Below, one piece after another: positions 1-11,461 of a stretch of DNA of 64,000 bases. The stretch's first letter is position 1; each line of letters opens with the position of its first letter. The translations under genes were made by a program, and so were the position numbers. Below the pieces are notes generated by a model that saw only the letters and a program-made list of their open reading frames with translations, had not been told where the DNA came from and made no database searches. This stretch comes from Nemophila menziesii (Eukaryota > Streptophyta > Magnoliopsida > Boraginales > Hydrophyllaceae), in NCBI GenBank assembly GCA_029959085.1, contig JARWIR010000212.1:10001-74000 (forward strand), written 5' to 3'.

Positions 1-363
1 AAAAATCACTTGAAAACTTAAAAGAGGCTCCCAAAAGACCCATAAAAAGCGCCAAAAACCCCTGAAGACCCCAACAGAACCCCCAGAAACCCCGAAAAAA
101 CCCCACAGAACACCTCGAAACGTCTAAAAACCCCCGGAAAGCACCCAAGGGGCCTAAAAGACCCCTTGAAAAGCCCCCAATATCCCCAAAAACGCCCAAA
201 AATACGTTTAAGGACCGTCAAAAAGCACTTTGGAGACCCTTCCAAAACGCCTCAGAACCCCCTAACGACCCCCGAAAACCCTGGCACCCCCCTCAAAAAC
301 CCGTAAAAAGCCCGACGAAGCCCTGAAATCCCGAAAAAAGGACGATTAAAAAAGTCCGAAAAA
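1..363. repeat. Left-edge tail and first monomer
   Basis: Bases 1-5 are the A-run that ends the preceding monomer, so the array extends beyond the left edge. The first full monomer (6-363, 358 bp) has ACTTAAAAG after the start landmark and AAAGACCC, the subtype also seen at 1795, 3228 and 6093. Two differences are private to this copy. CCCGAAAAAACCCC replaces the usual CCCGAAATAACCCC near 92-105. CTCAGAAC replaces CTCGGAAC near 251-258, which is a CG-to-CA change. Confidence 0.9.
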
Positions 364-1794
364 TCACTTGAAAACACAAAAGAGGCTCCCAAATGACCCA
401 TAAAAAGCGCCAAAAACCCCTGAAGACCCCAACAGAACCCCCAGAAACCCCGAAATAACCCCACAGAACCCCTCGAAACGTCTAAAAACCCCCGGAAAGC
501 ACCCAAGGGGCCTAAAAGACCCCTTGAAAAGCCCCCAATATCCCCAAAAACGCCCAAAAATACGTTTCAGGACCGTAAAAAAGCAGTTTGGAGACCCTAC
601 CAAAACCCCTCGGAACCCCTAACGACCCCCGAAAACCCTGGCACCCCCCTCAAAAACCCGTAAAAAGCCCGACGAAGCCCTGAAATCCCGAAAAAAGGAC
701 GATTAAAAAAGTCCGAAAAATCACTTGAAAACACAAAAGAGGCTCCCAAATGACCCATAAAAAGCGCCAAAAACCCCTAAAGACCCCAGCAGAACCCCCA
801 GAAACCCCGAAATAACCCCACAGAACCCCTCGAAACGTCTAAAAACCCCCGGAAAGCACCCAAGGGGCCTAAAAGACCCCTTGAAAAGCCCCCAATATCC
901 CCAAAAACGCCCAAAAATACGTTTAAGGACCGTCAAAAAGCACTTTGGAGACCCTTCCAAAACCCCTCGGAACCCCCTAACGACCCCCGAAAACCCTGGC
1001 ACCCCCCTCAAAAACCCGTAAAAAGCCCGACGAAGCCCTGAAATCCCGAAAAAAGGACGATTAAAAAAGTCCGAAAAATCACTTGAAAACACAAAAAGAG
1101 GCTCCCAAATGACCCATAAAAAGCGCCAAAAACCCCTGAAGACCCCAACAGAACCCCCAGAAACCCCGAAATAACCCCACAGAACCCCTCGAAACGTCTA
1201 AAAACCCCCGGAAAGCACCCAAGGGGCCTAAAAGACCCCTTGAAAAGCCCCCAATATCCCCAAAAACGCCCAAAAATACGTTTCAGGACCGTAAAAAAGC
1301 AGTTTGGAGACCCTACCAAAACCCCTCGGAACCCCTAACGACCCCCGAAAACCCTGGCACCCCCCTCAAAAACCCGTAAAAAGCCCGACGAAGCCCTGAA
1401 ATCCCGAAAAAAGGACGATTAAAAAAGTCCGAAAAATCACTTGAAAACACAAAAGAGGCTCCCAAATGACCCATAAAAAGCGCCAAAAACCCCTAAAGAC
1501 CCCAGCAGAACCCCCAGAAACCCCGAAATAACCCCACAGAACCCCTCGAAACGTCTAAAAACCCCCGGAAAGCACCCAAGGGGCCTAAAAGACCCCTTGA
1601 AAAGCCCCCAATATCCCCAAAAACGCCCAAAAATACGTTTAAGGACCGTCAAAAAGCACTTTGGAGACCCTTCCAAAACGCCTCGGAACCCCCTAACGAC
1701 CCCCGAAAACCCTGGCACCCCCCTCAAAAACCCGTAAAAAGCCCGACGAAGCCCTGAAATCCCGAAAAAAGGACGATTAAAAAAGTCCGAAAAA
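364..1794. repeat. Dimeric HOR, two copies (~716 bp each)
   Basis: Monomers starting at 364 and 1079 share the private variant AGCAGTTTGG, where other copies have AGCACTTTGG. Both belong to the class with CCGTAAAA, CCTACC and a shortened C-run (GAACCCCTAACG). Monomers starting at 721 and 1437 share CCTAAAG, CCAGCAG, GTTTAAGG and CCTTCC. The order is therefore A-B-A-B. The copy at 1079 regains a length of 358 bp through one extra A in its first A-run (ACACAAAAAGAGG). Confidence 0.8.
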
Positions 1795-4700
1795 TCACTT
1801 GAAAACTTAAAAGAGGCTCCCAAAAGACCCATAAAAAGCGCCAAAAACCCCTGAAGACCCCAACAGAACCCCCAGAAACCCCGAAATAACCCCACAGAAC
1901 CCCTCGAAACGTCTAAAAACCCCCGGAAAGCACCCAAGGGGCCTAAAAGACCCCTTGAAAAGCCCCCAATATCCCCAAAAACGCCCAAAAATACGTTTAA
2001 GGACCGTCAAAAAGCACTTTGGAGACCCTTCCAAAACCCCTCGGAACCCCCTAACGACCCCCGAAAACCCTGGCACCCCCCTCAAAAACCCGTAAAAAGC
2101 CCGACGAAGCCCTGAAATCCCGAAAAAATGACGATTAAAAAAGTCCGAAAAATCACTTGAAAACTCAAAAGAGGATCCCAAATGACCCATAAAAAGCGCC
2201 AAAAACCCCTGAAGACCCCAACAGAACCCCCAGAAACCCCGAAATAACCCCACAGAACCCCTCGAAACGTCTAAAAACCCCCGGAAAGCACCCAAGGGGC
2301 CTAAAAGACCCCTTGAAAAGCCCCCAATATCCCCAAAAACGCCCAAAAATACGTTTAAGGACCGTCAAAAAGCACTTTGGAGACCCTTCCAAAACGCCTC
2401 GGAACCCCCTAACGACCCCCGAAAACCCTGGCACCCCTCTCAAAAACCCCTAAAAAGCCCGACGAAGCCCTGAAATCCCGAAAAAAGGACGATTAAAAAA
2501 GTCCGAAAAATCACTTGAAAACACAAAAGAGGCTCCCAAATGACCCATAAAAAGCGCCAAAAACCCCTGAAGACCCCAACAGAACCCCCAGAAACCCCGA
2601 AATAACCCCACAGAACCCCTCGAAACGTCTAAAAACCCCCGGAAAGCACCCAAAGGGCCTAAAAGACCCCTTGAAAAGCCCCCAATATCCCCAAAAACGC
2701 CCAAAAATACGTTTCAGGACCGTAAAAAAGCACTTTGGAGACCCTACCAAAACCCCTCGGAACCCCCTAACGACCCCCGAAAACCCTGGCACCCCCCTCA
2801 AAAACCCGTAAAAAGCCCGACGAAGCCCTGAAATCCCGAAAAAAGGACGATTAAAAAAGTCCGAAAAATCACTTGAAAACACTAAAGAGGCTCCCAAATG
2901 ATCCATAAAAAGCGCCAAAAACCCCTGAAGACCCCAACAGAACCCCCAGAAACCCCGAAATAACCCCACAGAACCCCTCGAAACGTCTAAAAACCCCCGG
3001 AAAGCACCCAAGGGGCCTAAAAGACCCCTTGAAAAGCCCCCAAAATCCCCAAAAAACGCCCAAAAATACGTTTAAGGACCGTCAAAAAGCACTTTGGAGA
3101 CCCTTCCAAAACGCCTCGGAACCCCCTAACGACCCCCGAAAACCCTGGCACCCCCCTCAAAAACCCGTAAAAAGCCCGACGAAGCCCTGAAATCCCGAAA
3201 AAAGGACGATTAAAAAAGTCCGAAAAATCACTTGAAAACTTAAAAGAGGCTCCCAAAAGACCCATAAAAAGCGCCAAAAACCCCTGAAGACCCCAACAGA
3301 ACCCCCAGAAACCCCGAAATAACCCCACAGAACCCCTCGAAACGTCTAAAAACCCCCGGAAAGCACCCAAGGGGCCTAAAAGACCCCTTGAAAAGCCCCC
3401 AATATCCCCAAAAACGCCCAAAAATACGTTTAAGGACCGTCAAAAAGCACTTTGGAGACCCTTCCAAAACCCCTCGGAACCCCCTAACGACCCCCGAAAA
3501 CCCTGGCACCCCCCTCAAAAACCCGTAAAAAGCCCGACGAAGCCCTGAAATCCCGAAAAAATGACGATTAAAAAAGTCCGAAAAATCACTTGAAAACTCA
3601 AAAGAGGATCCCAAATGACCCATAAAAAGCGCCAAAAACCCCTGAAGACCCCAACAGAACCCCCAGAAACCCCGAAATAACCCCACAGAACCCCTCGAAA
3701 CGTCTAAAAACCCCCGGAAAGCACCCAAGGGGCCTAAAAGACCCCTTGAAAAGCCCCCAATATCCCCAAAAACGCCCAAAAATACGTTTAAGGACCGTCA
3801 AAAAGCACTTTGGAGACCCTTCCAAAACGCCTCGGAACCCCCTAACGACCCCCGAAAACCCTGGCACCCCTCTCAAAAACCCCTAAAAAGCCCGACGAAG
3901 CCCTGAAATCCCGAAAAAAGGACGATTAAAAAAGTCCGAAAAATCACTTGAAAACACAAAAGAGGCTCCCAAATGACCCATAAAAAGCGCCAAAAACCCC
4001 TGAAGACCCCAACAGAACCCCCAGAAACCCCGAAATAACCCCACAGAACCCCTCGAAACGTCTAAAAACCCCCGGAAAGCACCCAAGGGGCCTAAAAGAC
4101 CCCTTGAAAAGCCCCCAATATCCCCAAAAACGCCCAAAAATACGTTTAAGGACCGTAAAAAAGCACTTTGGAGACCCTACCAAAACCCCTCGGAACCCCC
4201 TAACGACCCCCGAAAACCCTGGCACCCCCCTCAAAAACCCGTAAAAAGCCCGACGAAGCCCTGAAATCCCGAAAAAAGGACGATTAAAAAAGTCCGAAAA
4301 ATCACTTGAAAACACTAAAGAGGCTCCCAAATGATCCATAAAAAGCGCCAAAAACCCCTGAAGACCCCAACAGAACCCCCAGAAACCCCGAAATAACCCC
4401 ACAGAACCCCTCGAAACGTCTAAAAACCCCCGGAAAGCACCCAAGGGGCCTAAAAGACCCCTTGAAAAGCCCCCAAAATCCCCAAAAAACGCCCAAAAAT
4501 ACGTTTCAGGACCGTCAAAAAGCACTTTGGAGACCCTTCCAAAACCCCTCGGAACCCCCTAACGACCCCCGAAAACCCTGGCACCCCCCTCAAAAACCCG
4601 TAAAAAGCCCGACGAAGCCCTGAAATCCCGAAAAAAGGACGATTAAAAAAGTCCGAAAAATCACTTGAAAACACAAAAGAGGCTCCCAAATGACCCATAA

Positions 4701-6092
4701 AAAGCGCCAAAAACCCCTAAAGACCCCAACAGAACCCCCAGAAACCCAGAAATAACCCCACAGAACCCCTCGAAACGTCTAAAAACCCCCGGAAAGCACC
4801 CAAGGGGCCTAAAAGACCCCTTGAAAAGCCCCCAATATCCCCAAAAACGCCCAAAAATACGTTTAAGGACCGTCAAAAAGCACTTTGGAGACCCTTCCAA
4901 AACGCCTCGGAACCCCCTAACGACCCCCGAAAACCCTGGCACCCCCCTCAAAAACCCGTAAAAAGCCCGACGAAGCCCTGAAATCCCGAAAAAATGACGA
5001 TTAAAAAAGTCCGAAAAATCACTTGAAAACTCAAAAGAGGATCCCAAATGACCCATAAAAAGCGCCAAAAACCCCTGAAGACCCCAACAGAACCCCCAGA
5101 AACCCCGAAATAACCCCACAGAACCCCTCGAAACGTCTAAAAACCCCCGGAAAGCACCCAAGGGGCCTAAAAGACCCCTTGAAAAGCCCCCAATATCCCC
5201 AAAAACGCCCAAAAATACGTTTCAGGACCGTCAAAAAGCACTTTGGAGACCCTTCCAAAACGCCTCGGAACCCCCTAACGACCCCCGAAAACCCTGGCAC
5301 CCCTCTCAAAAACCCCTAAAAAGCCCGACGAAGCCCTGAAATCCCGAAAAAAGGACGATTAAAAAAGTCCGAAAAATCACTTGAAAACACAAAAGAGGCT
5401 CCCAAATGACCCATAAAAAGCGCCAAAAACCCCTGAAGACCCCAACAGAACCCCCAGAAACCCCGAAATAACCCCACAGAACCCCTCGAAACGTCTAAAA
5501 ACCCCCGGAAAGCACCCAAGGGGCCTAAAAGACCCCTTGAAAAGCCCCCAATATCCCCAAAAACGCCCAAAAATACGTTTAAGGACCGTAAAAAAGCACT
5601 TTGGAGACCCTTCCAAAACCCCTCGGAACCCCCTAACGACCCCCGAAAACCCTGGCACCCCCCTCAAAAACCCGTAAAAAGCCCGACGAAGCCCTGAAAT
5701 CCCGAAAAAAGGACGATTAAAAAAGTCCGAAAAATCACTTGAAAACACAAAAGAGGATCCCAAATGATCCATAAAAAGCGCCAAAAACCCCTGAAGACCC
5801 CAACAGAACCCCCAGAAACCCAGAAATAACCCCACAGAACCCCTCGAAACGTCTAAAAACCCCCGGAAAGCACCCAAGGGGCCTAAAAGACCCCTTGAAA
5901 AGCCCCCAATATCCCCAAAAACGCCCAAAAATACGTTTCAGGACCGTCAAAAAGCACTTTGGAGACCCTTCCAAAACCCCTCGGAACCCCCTAACGACCC
6001 CCGAAAACCCTGGCACCCCCCTCAAAAACCCGTAAAAAGCCCGACGAAGCCCTGAAATCCCGAAAAAAGGACGATTAAAAAAGTCCGAAAAA
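1795..6092. repeat. 4-mer HOR of 1,433 bp, three copies
   Basis: Copies run 1795-3227, 3228-4660 and 4661-6092, with monomer starts shifted by exactly 1,433 bp (2153/3586/5019, 2511/3944/5377, 2869/4302/5735). Shared private markers prove the register. GAAAAAATGACGATT ends the first monomer of each copy. CACCCCTCTC followed by CCCCTAAAAAG sits in the second monomer. The fourth monomer of copies 1 and 2 has ACACTAAAG and AAAATCCCC with one extra A, making it 359 bp. The third copy is less regular: its first monomer has ACACAAAAG instead of ACTTAAAAG, and its fourth has GGATCCC and lacks the extra A. Confidence 0.88.
2173..2178. repeat. BamHI-bearing monomer subtype (exemplar site)
   Basis: GGATCC arises where the usual GGCTCC changes by one base. 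I find it in 14 units, with starts 2153, 3586, 5019, 5735, 6451, 7167, 10746, 11820, 28277, 35077, 48680, 52977, 58707 and 60856. It usually goes with ACTCAAAAG just before it. The spacing of the sites reflects the HORs rather than the monomer: 1,433 bp in the left block, then 6,800 bp (28277/35077), 4,297 bp (48680/52977) and 5,730 bp (52977/58707). Confidence 0.85.
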
Positions 6093-7524
6093 TCACTTGA
6101 AAACTTAAAAGAGGCTCCCAAAAGACCCATAAAAAGCGCCAAAAACCCCTAAAGACCCCAACAGAACCCCCAGTAACCCAGAAATAACCCCACAGAACCC
6201 CTCGAAACGTCTAAAAACCCCCGGAAAGCACCCAAGGGGCCTAAAAGACCCCTTGAAAAGCCCCCAATATCCCCAAAAACGCCCAAAAATACGTTTAAGG
6301 ACCGTCAAAAAGCACTTTGGAGACCCTTCCAAAACGCCTCGGAACCCCCTAACGACCCACGAAAACCCTGGCACCCCCCTCAAAAACCCGTAAAAAGCCC
6401 GACGAAGCCCTGAAATCCCGAAAAAAGGACGATTAAAAAAGTCCGAAAAATCACTTGAAAACACAAAAGAGGATCCCAAATGACCCATAAAAAGCGCCAA
6501 AAACCCCTGAAGACCCCAACAGAACCCCCAGAAACCCAGAAATAACCCCACAGAACCCCTCGAAACGTCTAAAAACCCCCGGAAAGCACCCAAGGGGCCT
6601 AAAAGACCCCTTGAAAAGCCCCCAATATCCCCAAAAACGCCCAAAAATACGTTTAAGGACCGTCAAAAAGCACTTTGGAGACCCTTCCAAAACCCCTCGG
6701 AACCCCCTAACGACCCCCGAAAACCATGGCACCCCCCTCAAAAACCCGTAAAAAGCCCGACGAAGCCCTGAAATCCCGAAAAAAGGACAATTAAAAAAGT
6801 CCGAAAAATCACTTGAAAACACAAAAGAGGCTCCCAAATGATCCATAAAAAGCGCCAAAAACCCCTGAAGACCCCAACAGAACCCCCAGAAACCCCGAAA
6901 TAACCCCACAGAACCCCTCGAAACGTCTAAAAACCCCCGGAAAGCACCCAAGGGGCCTAAAAGACCCCTTGAAAAGCCCCCAATATCCCCAAAAACGCCC
7001 AAAAATACGTTTCAGGACCGTCAAAAAGCACTTTGGAGACCCTTCCAAAACGCCTCGGAACCCCCTAACGACCCACGAAAACCCTGGCACCCCCCTCAAA
7101 AACCCGTAAAAAGCCCGACGAAGCCCTGAAATCCCGAAAAAAGGACGATTAAAAAAGTCCGAAAAATCACTTGAAAACACAAAAGAGGATCCCAAATGAC
7201 CCATAAAAAGCGCCAAAAACCCCTGAAGACCCCAACAGAACCCCCAGAAACCCCGAAATAACCCCACAGAACCCCTCGAAACGTCTAAAAACCCCCGGAA
7301 AGCACCCAAGGGGCCTAAAAGACCCCTTGAAAAGCCCCCAATATCCCCAAAAACGCCCAAAAATACGTTTAAGGACCGTCAAAAAGCACTTTGGAGACCC
7401 TACCAAAACGCCTCGGAACCCCCTAACGACCCCCGAAAACCATGGCACCCCCCTCAAAAACCCGTAAAAAGCCCGACGAAGCCCTGAAATCCCGAAAAAA
7501 GGACGATTAAAAAAGTCCGAAAAA
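6093..7524. repeat. Dimeric HOR of 716 bp, two copies
   Basis: Monomers at 6093 and 6809 share GACCCACGAAAAC, where most copies have GACCCCCGAAAAC; only the copy at 10030 also has it. Monomers at 6451 and 7167 share both GAGGATCCC, a BamHI site, and AACCATGGCAC, an NcoI site found elsewhere only at 54409. The alternation gives a 716-bp unit repeated twice. The front of the first monomer (ACTTAAAAG, AAAGACCC) still resembles the preceding 4-mer family, so the boundary with it is not sharp. Confidence 0.8.
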
Positions 7525-8240
7525 TCACTTGAAAACACAAAAGAGGCTCCCAAATGATCCATAAAAAGCGCCAAAAACCCCTAAAAACCCCAACAGAACC
7601 CCCAGAAACCCCGAAATAACCCCACAGAACCCCTCGAAACGTCTAAAAACCCCCGGAAAGCACCCAAGGGGCCTAAAAGACCCCTTGAAAAGCCCCCAAT
7701 ATCCCCAAAAACGCCCAAAAATACGTTTCAGGACCGTCAAAAAGCACTTTGGAGACCCTTCCAAAACGCCTCGGAACCCCCTAACGACCCCCGAAAACCC
7801 TGGCACCCCCCTCAAAAACCCGTAAAAAGGCCGACGAAGCCCTGAAATCCCGAAAAAAGGACGATTAAAAAAGTCCAAAAAATCACTTGAAAACACAAAA
7901 GAGGCTCCCAAATGACCCATAAAAAGCGCCAAAAACCCCTAAAGACCCCAACAGAACCCCCAGAAACCCCGAAATAACCCCACAGAACACCTCGAAACGT
8001 CTAAAAACCCCCGGAAAGCACCCAAGGGGCCTAAAAGACCCCTTGAAAAGCCCCCAATATCCCCAAAAACGCCCAAAAATACGTTTAAGGACCGTCAAAA
8101 AGCACTTTGGAGACCCTTCCAAAACCCCTCGGAACCCCCTAACGACCCCCGAAAACCCTGGCACCCCCCTCAAAAACCCGTAAAAAGCCCGACGAAGCCC
8201 TGAAATCCCGAAAAAAGGACGATTAAAAAAGTCCGAAAAA
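7525..8240. repeat. Two monomers linking HOR blocks
   Basis: The monomer at 7525 has AATGATCC, CCTAAAAACC, GTTTCAGG and an AAAAGGCCGACG ending, followed by GTCCAAAA. The monomer at 7883 has CCTAAAG and GAACACCTCG. The GGCCG ending creates a second HaeIII site in the monomer. It recurs in copies at 13965, 16470, 18616, 21835, 22908, 25772, 30782, 32572, 37581, 39371, 45099, 49396, 55483, 59423 and 61572, so it marks a lineage of units. Nothing else is seen here. Confidence 0.8.
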
Positions 8241-8597
8241 TCACTTGAAAACACAAAAGAGGCTCCCAAATGACCCATAAAAAGCGCCAAAAACCCCTGA
8301 AGACCCCAACAGAACCCCCAGAAACCCCGAAATAACCCCACAGAACCCCTCGAAACGTCTAAAAACCCCCGGAAAGCACCCAAGGGGCCTAAAAGACCCC
8401 TTGAAAAGCCCCCAATATCCCCAAAAACGCCCAAAAATACGTTTCAGGACCGTAAAAAAGCACTTTGGAGACCCTACCAAAACCCCTCGGAACCCCTAAC
8501 GACCCCCGAAAACCCTGGCACCCCCCTCAAAAACCCGTAAAAAGCCCGACGAAGCCCTGAAATCCCGAAAAAAGGACGATTAAAAAAGTCCGAAAAA
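8241..8597. repeat. Exemplar of the 357-bp monomer class
   Basis: This class is defined by four linked changes in its second half: GTTTCAGG with CCGTAAAA, CCTACC, ACCCCTCGG, and one C fewer in GAACCCCTAACG. I find it at 28 starts: 364, 1079, 8241, 8956, 13251, 17901, 18974, 19690, 21120, 22193, 25057, 26488, 27203, 30425, 31857, 33288, 34003, 36509, 37224, 38656, 40804, 42594, 44384, 46890, 51187, 55126, 56917 and 63005. Strict linkage of the four changes suggests a single origin followed by spread. It is almost always followed by a unit of a different class, so it acts as a register mark for the HORs. Confidence 0.88.
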
Positions 8598-9670
8598 TCA
8601 CTTGAAAACACAAAAGAGGCTCCCAAATGACCCATAAAAAGCGCCAAAAACCCCTGAAGACCCCAGCAGAACCCCCAGAAACCCCGAAATAACCCCACAG
8701 AACCCCTCGAAACGTCTAAAAACCCCCGGAAAGCACCCAAGGGGCCTAAAAGACCCCTTGAAAAGCCCCCAATATCCCCAAAAACGCCCAAAAATACGTT
8801 TAAGGACCGTCAAAAAGCACTTTGGAGACCCTTCCAAAACCCCTCGGAACCCCCTAACGACCCCCGAAAACCCTGGCACCCCCCTCAAAAACCCGTAAAA
8901 AGCCCGACGAAGCCCTGAAATCCCGAAAAAAGGACGATTAAAAAAGTCCGAAAAATCACTTGAAAACACAAAAGACGCTCCCAAAAGACCCATAAAAAGC
9001 GCCAAAAACCCCTGAAGACCCCAACAGAACCCCCAGAAACCCCGAAATAACCCCACAGAACCCCTCGAAACGTCTAAAAACCCCCGGAAAGCACCCAAGG
9101 GGCCTAAAAGACCCCTTGAAAAGCCCCCAATATCCCCAAAAACGCCCAAAAATACGTTTCAGGACCGTAAAAAAGCACTTTGGAGACCCTACCAAAACCC
9201 CTCGGAACCCCTAACGACCCCCGAAAACCCTGGCACCCCCCTCAAAAACCCGTAAAAAGCCCGACGAAGCCCTGAAATCCCGAAAAAAGGACGATTAAAA
9301 AAGTCCGAAAAATCACTTGAAAACACAAAAGAGGCTCCCAAATGACCCATAAAAAGCGCCAAAAACCCCTGAAGACCCCAACAGAACCCCCAGAAACCCC
9401 GAAATAACCCCACAGAACCCCTCGAAACGTCTAAAAACCCCCGGAAAGCACCCAAGGGGCCTAAAAGACCCCTTGAAAAGCCCCCAATATCCCCAAAAAC
9501 GCCCAAAAATACGTTTAAGGACCGTCAAAAAGCACTTTGGAGACCCTTCCAAAACCCCTCGGAACCCCCTAACGACCCCCGAAAACCCTGGCACCCCCCT
9601 CAAAAACCCGTAAAAAGCCCGACGAAGCCCTGAAATCCCGAAAAAAGGACGATTAAAAAAGTCCGAAAAA
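8241..9670. repeat. Dimeric HOR of ~715 bp, two copies
   Basis: Monomers at 8241 and 8956 are both the 357-bp class (CCGTAAAA, CCTACC, ACCCCTCGG, GAACCCCTAACG). Monomers at 8598 and 9313 are both 358 or 357 bp apart from them, with GTTTAAGG, CCGTCAAA, CCTTCC and ACCCCTCGG. The order repeats with a 715-bp shift. The second copy differs by GACGCTCCC and AAAGACCC in its first monomer, and the first copy by CCAGCAG in its second. Confidence 0.75.
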
Positions 9671-11461
9671 TCACTTGAAAACACAAAAGAGGCTCCCAAA
9701 TGATCCATAAAAAGCGCCAAAAACCCCTGAAGACCCCAACAGAACCCCCAGAAACCCCGAAATAACCCCACAGAACCCCTCGAAACGTCTAAAAACCCCC
9801 GGAAAGCACCCAAGGGGCCTAAAAGACCCCTTGAAAAGCCCCCAAAATCCCCCAAAAACGCCCAAAAATACGTTTCAGGACCGTCAAAAAGCACTTTGGA
9901 GACCCTTCCAAAACGCCTCGGAACCCCCTAACGACCCCCGAAAACCCTGGCACCCCCCTCAAAAACCCGTAAAAAGCCCGACGAAGCCCTGAAATCCCGA
10001 AAAAAGGACGATTAAAAAAGTCCGAAAAATCACTTGAAAACACAAAAGAGGCTCCCAAATGACCCATAAAAAGCGCCAAAAACCCCTGAAGACCCCAACA
10101 GAACCCCCAGAAACCCCGAAATAACCCCACAGAACCCCTCGAAACGTCTAAAAACCCCCGGAAAGCACCCAAGGGGCCTAAAAGACCCCTTGAAAAGCCC
10201 CCAATATCCCCAAAAACGCCCAAAAATATGTTTAAGGACCGTCAAAAAGCACTTTGGAGACCCTTCCAAAACGCCTCGGAACCCCCTAACGACCCACGAA
10301 AACCCTGGCACCCCCCTCAAAAACCCGTAAAAAGCCCGACGAAGCCCTGAAATCCCGAAAAAAGGACGATTAAAAAAGTCCGAAAAATCACTTGAAAACT
10401 TAAAAGACGCTCCCAAAAGACCCATAAAAAGCGCCAAAAACCCCTGAAGACCCCAACAGAACCCCCAGAAACCCCGAAATAACCCCACAGAACCCCTCGA
10501 AACGTCTAAAAACCCCCGGAAAGCACCCAAGGGGCCTAAAAGACCCCTTGAAAAGCCCCCAATATCCCCAAAAACGCCCAAAAATACGTTTAAGGACCGT
10601 CAAAAAGCACTTTGGAGACCCTTCCAAAACCCCTCGGAACCCCCTAACGATCCCCGAAAACCCTGGCACCCCCCTCAAAAACCCGTAAAAAGCCCGACGA
10701 AGCCCTGAAATCCCGAAAAAAGGACGATTAAAAAAGTCCGAAAAATCACTTGAAAACTCAAAAGAGGATCCCAAATGACCCATAAAAAGCGCCAAAAACC
10801 CCTGAAGACCCCAACAGAACCCCCAGAAACCCCGAAATAACCCCACAGAACCCCTCGAAACGTCTAAAAACCCCCGGAAAGCACCCAAGGGGCCTAAAAG
10901 ACCCCTTGAAAAGCCCCCAATATCCCCAAAAACGCCCAAAAATACGTTTAAGGACCGTCAAAAAGCACTTTGGAGACCCTTCCAAAACCCCTCGGAACCC
11001 CCTAACGACCCCCGAAAACCCTGGCACCCCCTCAAAAACCCGTAAAAAGCCCGACGAAGCCCTGAAATCCCGAAAAAAGGACGATTAAAAAAGTCCGAAA
11101 AATCACTTGAAAACACAAAAGAGGCTCCCAAATGATCCATAAAAAGCGCCAAAAACCCCTGAAGACCCCAACAGAACCCCCAGAAACCCCGAAATAACCC
11201 CACAGAACCCCTCGAAACGTCTAAAAACCCCCGGAAAGCACCCGAGGGGCCTAAAAGACCCCTTGAAAAGCCCCCAAAATTCCCCAAAAACGCCCAAAAA
11301 TACGTTTCAGGACCGTCAAAAAGCACTTTGGAGACCCTTCCAAAACGCCTCGGAACCCCCTAACGACCCCCGAAAACCCTGGCACCCCCCTCAAAAACCC
11401 GTAAAAAGCCCGACGAAGCCCTGAAATCCCGAAAAAAGGACGATTAAAAAAGTCCGAAAAA
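9671..11461. repeat. Five monomers resembling the early 4-mer family
   Basis: Unit starts are 9671, 10030, 10388, 10746 and 11103. Their subtype order matches the 4-mer at 1795-6092: an AAAATCC-type monomer (9671, 359 bp), a generic one, an ACTTAAAAG one (10388), an ACTCAAAAG/GGATCCC one (10746) and again an AAAATTCC type (11103, 359 bp). The CTCTC/CCCCTAAAAAG ending is missing at 10746. That unit instead lost one C in GGCACCCCCTC and is 357 bp. The copy at 10030 ends in ATATGTTTAAGG near 10225-10236, a CG-to-TG change in the otherwise constant TACGTTT. Confidence 0.75.
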
